64,000 bases of DNA from UBA9676 sp963730065. GTDB lineage: Bacteria; Actinomycetota; Actinomycetes; Streptosporangiales; Streptosporangiaceae. How positions within the stretch are numbered: the first letter of the stretch is position 1; every line of letters begins with the position of its first letter. The stretch is from positions 304,142 to 368,141 of the forward strand of contig CAVSQL010000001.1 of NCBI GenBank assembly GCA_963730065.1, in the 5' to 3' direction. The notes below the pieces were generated by a model. That model ran no database searches, was not told the DNA's origin, and saw nothing but the letters and a program-made list of their open reading frames with translations. A program made the position numbers and the translations under genes. Positions 59,623 through 64,000 of this stretch are shown here, piece after piece.

Positions 59623-59661
59623 GGGGCCCGTTCCCTCTGCGCCGCCAAGGGAACGGGCCCC
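59623..59661 (+). terminator. Perfect 14-bp hairpin terminator
   Basis: GGGGCCCGTTCCCT (59623-59636) pairs with AGGGAACGGGCCCC (59648-59661). An outer pair CCCTGGGCCA / TGGCCCAGGG (around 59602 and 59674) extends it. It lies 30 bases after the stop of the HLHLH gene. Confidence 0.85.
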
Positions 59662-60095
59662 GGCCGTTCGTAACGTGGCCCAGGGCCGGAGCCGGAGTGG
59701 TGACGCCGCCCTGGGCCACGCCGCGGGGGAGGCTCGACGCCGGGGCACGTGCCGAGGGCTCCCGCCCCCGGCACGCGCGTCAGCAACCCCCCCAACGCTG
59801 ACCACCCACGTCTGTTTGTCCCATCGCATTACTGCCGCCGGTGCCGGTTAGGGCCGAACGGCCCACCCCCGAGGCTCTTACGTCCGACGCTCACACTGGC
59901 CGGCACCACTCACCGGCACCCCGGCGATGGCCTGGCCGTTCAACACGCTCCTGACCGTGGTAGTGGCGAACGTAGGCGCCACCGGAAGGGCTGGCCGTCA
60001 GGCCGGTGCCTGCCTCAGGGGCGGTGGCGCCGCTGGCGGCGAGAGACGCGGCCCGCGCCCAATCACCCCCAATGGTGCGGGCCGCCCCGCTGCTC
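59662..60095. other. Intergenic, nothing recognised
   Basis: About 430 bases between the terminator and the 3' end of the secreted-protein relic. Only low-complexity translations. Confidence 0.45.
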
Positions 60096-60574
60096 TTAGC
60101 CGCAGGTGATCCGAAGGCTGTCGTGGGAGGCGGTGATGTTCCCAGACGGCGTGAACGTTACGTGGAACGTTTCGTGCGTCTTGAAGCTCGGGGCGCCAGC
60201 CTTGCCGATCATGTTGAAGTTGTTCACGAAGGTGGTTACTGCCTGGCCGTTGACGAAGCTGCCCGAATCGTGCTCTCTGGTGATGCCGACGCCCTCGTAG
60301 CGACGGCCAACTCGTATCAGTCCCCATGAGGCTGTGCGGCTGGTCGTGCGTGGTCATCGAGAAGTGTGAGCCGTTCACTGTCAGATAGAACATGTCGTGC
60401 AGCGAGCCTTGGGTGAAGGTGATGGTGTCCCCGGTACAGGGCACGAAAACCTGGAATCCAGCAAACGGAATTTGCTGGTTGACCTTGAAGTGGCTCACTG
60501 TGGCGCTTGCAGGAATTGCTGTACCGATGACCGCTAGAGGTAGCAACGCACAGCGTAAACAGGGCACGACGCAT
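60096..60574 (-). pseudogene. Secreted protein, two frameshifts
   Basis: ATG 60574 (AGGGGG upstream) opens MRRALFTLCVA; after a shift the signal peptide continues LLPLAVIGTAIPASATVSHF and the mature part reads KVNQQIPFAGFQVFVPCTGD, TITFTQGSLHDMFYLTVNGS. A second shift near 60325 leads to RYEGVGITREHDSGSFVNGQ, TTFVNNFNMIGKAGAPSFKT and ends GNITASHDSLRITCG with TAA at 60096. Two cysteines may form a disulfide. I recognise no function. The protein is beta-rich and exported. Confidence 0.65.
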
Positions 60575-61028
60575 GGTTTCCCCCTAAATCGAGTGCCTAA
60601 GCCCGACGCTACGCCGCGTGATGACGTGCTGCAACGGGCCGGAGGCCCTGGTACAACCTCGGATCGTCACAAATCGGGATCATGGCGCGCCTCCATGATC
60701 CAGGTGAACGACACCCCCCCAGCCACGATGAGCCACCCCAGCCGCGGCACCAGCCGCCGAATCTCCAAACACTCACTTAGCTGACGCAACGAGGTCAGGG
60801 GAGCCGCTCGCACCGGGGCCGGTACCACACCGACCGCCGGAGTGGGAGCACGAGGCAGCCCGCGCCACATCCTCGCTCCCACGGGAGTGGCGCGGGCCGC
60901 GCGTCCGCCCCAAGCGAGGGAGCCGGGGGGACGACCGGTGCCGGGACAAGGGACCTAACCGACCCGGGTCACCTGGACTTCGACGTTACGCCCATCCGCG
61001 CTGGCGAAATCCGTCGTTTGCTTGGGAT
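60575..61028. other. Intergenic with one Cys-rich protein relic
   Basis: About 450 bases. Only the short relic at 60795-60836 is recognisable. Confidence 0.5.
60795..60836 (-). pseudogene. C-terminal remnant of the RSVWYRPR family
   Basis: The minus strand reads RSVWYRPRCERLP to a stop at 60795, matching the C-terminal end of the intact copy at 61029-61265. Only 13 residues remain. Confidence 0.5.
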
Positions 61029-61265
61029 TTACCTGGTGGGACCTAACGCTCTTGGCTGATGGCGTGGCCGGTACCACACCGACCGGCACCCCGGCGACGC
61101 CGCGCAGTACACCGCCAGATGCCCAGACGCCCCGCCGCCGCTCGCCGCGACCGCCGGCGGGCAGTCGCACAGCGACCACGACACGATGATCAGGCCGGGC
61201 CCCCATTCGTGGCCGTTCTCGCACCGCTCCGGATAACACCACCAATCCGGACGTACCAACGCCAT
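61029..61265 (-). CDS. Intact small Cys-rich protein (RSVWYRPR family)
   Basis: 78 aa from ATG 61265. Blocks: WWCYPERCENGHEWGPG, VSWSLCDCPPA, GHLAVYCAASPGCRSVWYRP, ending in a basic tail. Five or six cysteines and conserved His/Trp suggest one zinc site of the CxxxH...CxC...C...C type. It is the only unbroken copy among four in the window (others at 2215, 4905 and 60795). Its leader shares a GTTCTAA block with the leader of the amber-mutated copy at 5192. Convergent hairpin at 61289-61330 lies upstream. Role unknown. Confidence 0.75.
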   Translation of the reverse strand: MALVRPDWWCYPERCENGHEWGPGLIIVSWSLCDCPPAVAASGGGASGHLAVYCAASPGCRSVWYRPRHQPRALGPTR

Positions 61266-61288
61266 GCGGATAATTAGAACATAGCAGC

Positions 61289-61330
61289 GAGAGCCCGCCC
61301 CGGGTCCGGGCGATCCCGGGGCGGGCTCTC
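61289..61330. terminator. Perfect 16-bp hairpin (bidirectional terminator)
   Basis: GAGAGCCCGCCCCGGG (61289-61304) pairs perfectly with CCCGGGGCGGGCTCTC (61315-61330) with a 10-base loop. Confidence 0.85.
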
Positions 61331-61456
61331 ATCCGTCAGCGGCGCAGGCCGCGGGTGGTGAAGCAGCCGCCCTTGGCGGTCAAGGAGGCCGAAAGTCCGC
61401 GTTAACGCCGCTGGGCGAAGCTCAGGCCGGTGGGAGCGCCACGGTCTCAACGGCCC

Positions 61457-61660
61457 TCAGCGGTACGGCGAGACGCCGCCACCCGCGTGCTGCGACTGCG
61501 CATAGGTGCCGCTGAACAAGGACTGATCCTGCACCTGCGACCGGTCGATCCCGGTCCCCTCAGCGTCCGTGGCTGTCGGGTAGCCGCCCGACGTCCCCCG
61601 GCGTGGTGGACATGTGGCGGGTGACACCGGACACCTGGTCATCGTCGCCGTCCATCGGCA
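61457..61660 (-). pseudogene. Possible small AICE protein, frameshifted
   Basis: On the minus strand a frame from an ATG near 61655 reads MPMDGDDDQVSGVTRHMSTT, PGDVGR. A neighbouring frame continues YPTATDAEGTGIDRSQVQDQ, SLFSGTYAQSQHAGGGVSPY. Together they look like one protein with a shift near 61580. Low confidence; no family recognised. Confidence 0.35.
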
Positions 61661-61676
61661 TCCGCCTGGGCCGCCA

Positions 61677-61871
61677 TCACACACCTCCCGGCGGGATCCC
61701 GGCCTGGCGCATCAGCTCGTCATACTCGCGGCGCGACGCCGCGACCTCATCCGCGGTCGCTTCCCGCAGCGGATCCAGGTTGCTCGCGAGCCTCGCCCGC
61801 AAGCTCACCGAATCCGACACCCCGAACACCGACAGGCCACCGTTGCCCGTCACCTGCACCACGCCACTCAT
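61677..61871 (-). CDS. 64-aa hypothetical AICE protein
   Basis: ATG 61871, overlapping the stop of the preceding gene (ATGA). Sequence MSGVVQVTGNGGLSVFGVSD, SVSLRARLASNLDPLREATA, DEVAASRREYDELMRQAGIP: a short beta-rich start and a charged amphipathic helix. Coupled translation and normal codon use support it. No family recognised. Confidence 0.55.
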   Translation of the reverse strand: MSGVVQVTGNGGLSVFGVSDSVSLRARLASNLDPLREATADEVAASRREYDELMRQAGIPPGGV

Positions 61872-62156
61872 GCGACCCTCCGCCGGTTGCTGCGCGGGGT
61901 GTAACCAGCCACGTGGCCCCGCTCGCCGAACGCGATAAGCAGCCTGCCCGCGTCTCCCGAATTCCGCGTCTCACGGACACCCTTTGCCAGGAACTCGACG
62001 TCATCAGCGGTCGGCGTCCCACCGTTGCGGTACAGCGCCTCCAGCGGCCTGAGGCGCACTGTCTCCGACGCCACCGCAGGATTGCTCTGCCTGGCCCGCG
62101 GCCTCCCGCAACCGCAACTCGACGGTCTCGTGCCTGCACACGTGCCGATCGTCCAT
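61868..62156 (-). pseudogene. Hypothetical AICE protein, one frameshift
   Basis: ATG 62156 after AGGAGG: MDDRHVCRHETVELRLREAA. A shift near 62080 leads to RQSNPAVASETVRLRPLEAL, YRNGGTPTADDVEFLAKGVR, LLIAFGERGHVAGYTPRSNR and the stop at 61868, overlapping the next ATG. The span is 289 bases, not a multiple of three. Confidence 0.5.
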
Positions 62157-62535
62157 GAATCCTCCTGGTGCATCCGTGGTCCCCCCGCAGACCAGGCTCC
62201 GCGGCGCCCGGGCCAGGCGTACCAGCCCAGCCCGGGACAACCCACAGCACCGCCCACGAAGGAAGGTAAGGCAATCGTAGCGGGAAGGTAAGACGGAAAA
62301 TCAGCACACCAGTTTGCCCACGTCAACGGCGCGGGGCTGGCGCTGCCGGTGTGGAGTGCGCGTCCTTCCACGGGTGACCGCGGGGGGACGTTCGGCCCTG
62401 GTGCTTTACCTTCGCGGGTGCCCACGGTGGAGGCAGCTCCCCGCAGCCCCCGAGGGGAGCGATACGGCGGGCCGGGTGCCCGCGCGGTGGACAGGTCCCG
62501 TCTCGGCACTCGGCCCGCTGCCATCCCGTCCCGCC
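62157..62535. other. Intergenic, nothing recognised
   Basis: About 380 bases with two GGAAGGTAAG-type direct repeats (around 62260-62295), a possible small operator region for the gene at 62156. No coding sequence recognised. Confidence 0.4.
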
Positions 62536-62763
62536 TCAGTTCAGGCCCGCGCTCCCCGCCCGGTCCATCAGCTCCGCCGTCTCCCGCCACTGCGCCAGCA
62601 CCGCGCCCAAATCCGCCTCCGCAGCCTCAGCCAGATCCGCCAGCCTGCCTGCCAGAAACGTCACCACCGGCATCAGCGGGCACTCAGCATGACCTGGCCC
62701 CACCGCCCTAACCATCGCAGTAGCCCGCTGCACCAGATCATCCGCAGCGAACCCCTCCACCAT
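62536..62763 (-). CDS. 75-aa helical hypothetical protein
   Basis: ATG 62763. Helical: DDLVQRATAMVRAVGPGH, LMPVVTFLAGRLADLAEAAE, LGAVLAQWRETAELMDRAG. It follows the gene at 62802-63296 by 38 bases on the same strand. Resembles small helical proteins next to terminase-small-subunit-like genes. No function assigned. Confidence 0.5.
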   Translation of the reverse strand: MVEGFAADDLVQRATAMVRAVGPGHAECPLMPVVTFLAGRLADLAEAAEADLGAVLAQWRETAELMDRAGSAGLN

Positions 62764-62801
62764 GCTCGCGGCCGTCCGCAGGAAATCCCCCTGCGCCGTG
62801 C

Positions 62802-63296
62802 TCAGGCACCCTCGTCCTCCCGCTCATCCCACGCCGCCTTCAACAGCGCGATATCCAGTTGCTGCCGCTCCTCGAGCATCCGGCCGAACCTGGCCATCGC
62901 GTGAGGCGTCAGGCCCAGCTGCGCCAGGCCCCGGAGCGCCGAGTCATCGAGACGGCGCGCGTGCAATCTCACGAGGCGAACTCGAACCCGCCCGCCGCGG
63001 TGCTCTGCTGCTCCTCCGGCGACAGCGACTCCACCCACGCGCCGACCCGCTCCGCCTGCACCAGCCGCCGCATCACAATCGCAGCAGGCCGGGAACACCG
63101 GCAGCCGGATGTAATCAGGCAACGCCGGATCGGCCAGCCGCTCGTCCACAGCCGCAGGCACATCTGAGGCCCACGCCCCATGAAGCTCCGCGTTCCGGTT
63201 CCCAATCGGCCGCCCAACCATCGCCAGCGGCGCCCCAGCCGCACCTTTGCGCCTCCGGCGATACCGCCGCGCTCGTTCGGCATCAGACAGAGCCAC
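62802..63296 (-). CDS. Terminase-small-subunit-like / DNA-binding hypothetical protein
   Basis: 164 aa from GTG 63296 (GGAGG upstream). N-terminus ALSDAERARRYRRRRKGAAG and RPIGNRNAELHGAW look like the basic start of phage terminase small subunits and similar DNA-binding proteins. The C-terminal part (LDDSALRGLAQLGLTPHAMA, RFGRMLEERQQLDIALLKAA) is helical. The middle is Gly/Arg-rich in this frame, whereas the neighbouring frame reads AAIVMRRLVQAERVGAWVES, LSPEEQQSTAAGG, so two compensating frameshifts probably scramble about 35 residues. Confidence 0.45.
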   Translation of the reverse strand: MALSDAERARRYRRRRKGAAGAPLAMVGRPIGNRNAELHGAWASDVPAAVDERLADPALPDYIRLPVFPACCDCDAAAGAGGAGRRVGGVAVAGGAAEHRGGRVRVRLVRLHARRLDDSALRGLAQLGLTPHAMARFGRMLEERQQLDIALLKAAWDEREDEGA

Positions 63297-63818
63297 CGGC
63301 CACCTCCGTCACGGAATAGTCCCGGGACAAGTGTGACGGAAATTTCGCCCAGCCCGTTAGCGGCGTGACGCACAGTCCCCCGATATTCACCTGGTTGGAC
63401 ACGGGCCACTCTGGCGCTGGCCGCCGCGCCCGGCGGGGGTGGGGGTGCCCCGGGTAGGGTCTGCGGCAGGCAGCAGGGGGCTGTCAGCAGCCACATCCGG
63501 AGGGCCATCATGGGACGATCGGCCAGCATTACGGCACGTCAACGGCAGGCATCTGCATTCCCCAATGCGGTTGGGTAGGCACGCTGCTGGCGCAGAAACG
63601 GCCCTTCCGCGTCGGCCGTCACGGGCGATCCGGCCGAGGCGGAAGCGGCGGCCACGGTGGCGGTGCCGTGTCTCGATCTCTCCTGCGCTGGGCTGTCGTG
63701 TCCTGGTACGTGATGGTGTGACGGTGCTGGCGTCACGATCGTCACGATTGTGACGGCACACCGCATCATTCGCGCCGCGGCGGCCAGCAGCGCAGACGCG
63801 GCGCGAGGCTGGTCTGAG
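63297..63818. other. Intergenic with CGTCAC half-site cluster
   Basis: About 520 bases. CGTCAC/GTGACG half-sites occur at 63718-63723, 63731-63736, 63740-63745 and 63750-63755, the last pair forming CGTCAC-N4-GTGACG. Others lie near 63334 and 63364. Probably regulator-binding sites; no gene recognised. Confidence 0.5.
63718..63755. promoter_or_regulatory. CGTCAC/GTGACG operator cluster
   Basis: Four half-sites in 38 bases, in outward and inward orientation, ending with the palindrome CGTCACGATTGTGACG (63740-63755). Located between divergent-looking units near the XRE gene. Confidence 0.5.
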
Positions 63819-64000
63819 TCAGGCCCGCTTGCGCTCGTGCGTGCCTAGGTCGCTGTCGCGAACTGCGTACCGGAGCTTCATGTGGTCTGGCTTCACGTCA
63901 ACGCTGAAGTCCTGGCCGAGCGCCGCGGACAGCCGGGAGAGCGTTGACAGCGACGGCTCGCGGTCGCCGGCCTCAAGGCGGGCGATGTTGGGCTGCCGCA
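63819..64000 (-). CDS. XRE-family HTH protein (truncated by window edge)
   Basis: Minus strand frame open from the window edge to TGA 63819-63821 (60 residues). It reads RQPNIARLEAGDREPSLSTL, SRLSAALGQDFSVDVKPDH and KLRYAVRDSDLGTHERKRA: the second half of an XRE helix-turn-helix followed by a C-terminal strand as in HigA/RelB-type antitoxins. The start and any toxin partner lie beyond base 64000. Confidence 0.75.
   Translation of the reverse strand, partial: RQPNIARLEAGDREPSLSTLSRLSAALGQDFSVDVKPDHMKLRYAVRDSDLGTHERKRA

Larger units (their letters stand above)
54761..64000. mobile_element. Integrated AICE-type element (left boundary; right end outside window)
   Basis: Orientation of the tRNA fragment puts the element to its right. 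Content fits an actinomycete integrative conjugative element: DUF2637/SpdB-like membrane protein, traB-type FtsK translocase, CxxC small proteins, XRE regulator. Integrase, excisionase, replication initiator and the intact tRNA-Ser are expected beyond base 64000. The heavy frameshifting of traB and several neighbours indicates a decaying, non-transferable copy. Confidence 0.65.

Overview
High-GC (about 70%) actinobacterial chromosome segment. WhiB, two ECF sigma factors, a BlaI/M56 pair, IS110 elements and an actinomycete-type integrative conjugative element (AICE) suggest a soil actinomycete, Streptosporangiales-like by general flavour. The species cannot be fixed from the window.

Layout. 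(1) 0-11 kb is gene-poor and decayed. Intact pieces are a leaderless XRE regulator with a small membrane protein, a GT-C-like membrane protein, a 56-aa protein, a winged-helix regulator, a cupin/TetR divergent pair, a GYD protein and a small membrane protein. Between them lie fragments of sufB, an ABC permease, a tyrosine recombinase, a cupin protein and AICE-type small proteins. (2) 11-27 kb is mostly sound: a 1107-aa cyclase/STAND-ATPase/TPR protein, a dihydrodiol-dehydrogenase-type SDR, a MarR-controlled efflux/quinone-reductase locus, a second MFS pump, an NmrA-type SDR, a TMEM175-type channel, and a TetR/SnoaL/LtrA cluster. (3) 26.6-44 kb, nearly all on the minus strand, is the most coherent system: a SigL-like ECF sigma gene (39946-40491) and eight identical-format promoters (TGAAC, exactly 17 nt, CGTG[A/T]TAG). 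They precede the sigma gene itself, blaI-M56, slipin, a secreted repeat protein (then a flippase/hydrolase fusion), a 4-TM protein (then FtsH), YceI, DUF2236-ABC1 kinase, and a lipoprotein propeller. The products point to envelope/membrane quality control. (4) 44-50 kb: a monooxygenase/flavin disulfide-reductase operon and a secreted protein that share a similar 68-nt 5' element, then WhiB and a second ECF sigma/zinc anti-sigma pair. (5) 50-54.5 kb: an IS110 remnant, an intact IS110 transposase, a phased GGTACGG repeat array and a two-gene AICE/phage-type operon. (6) 54.76 kb to the right edge: the 3' part of tRNA-Ser(GCU) with its terminator marks an attachment site. To its right lies a decayed AICE: DUF2637/SpdB-like protein, traB with about ten frameshifts, zinc-ribbon and other small proteins, and a truncated XRE gene at the edge.

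Frameshifts are concentrated in mobile or relic regions, while several kilobase-long genes elsewhere are intact. Decay is therefore likelier than general sequencing error, although isolated single-base shifts (lipoprotein near 42.74 kb, DUF427 near 43.44 kb) could be either.
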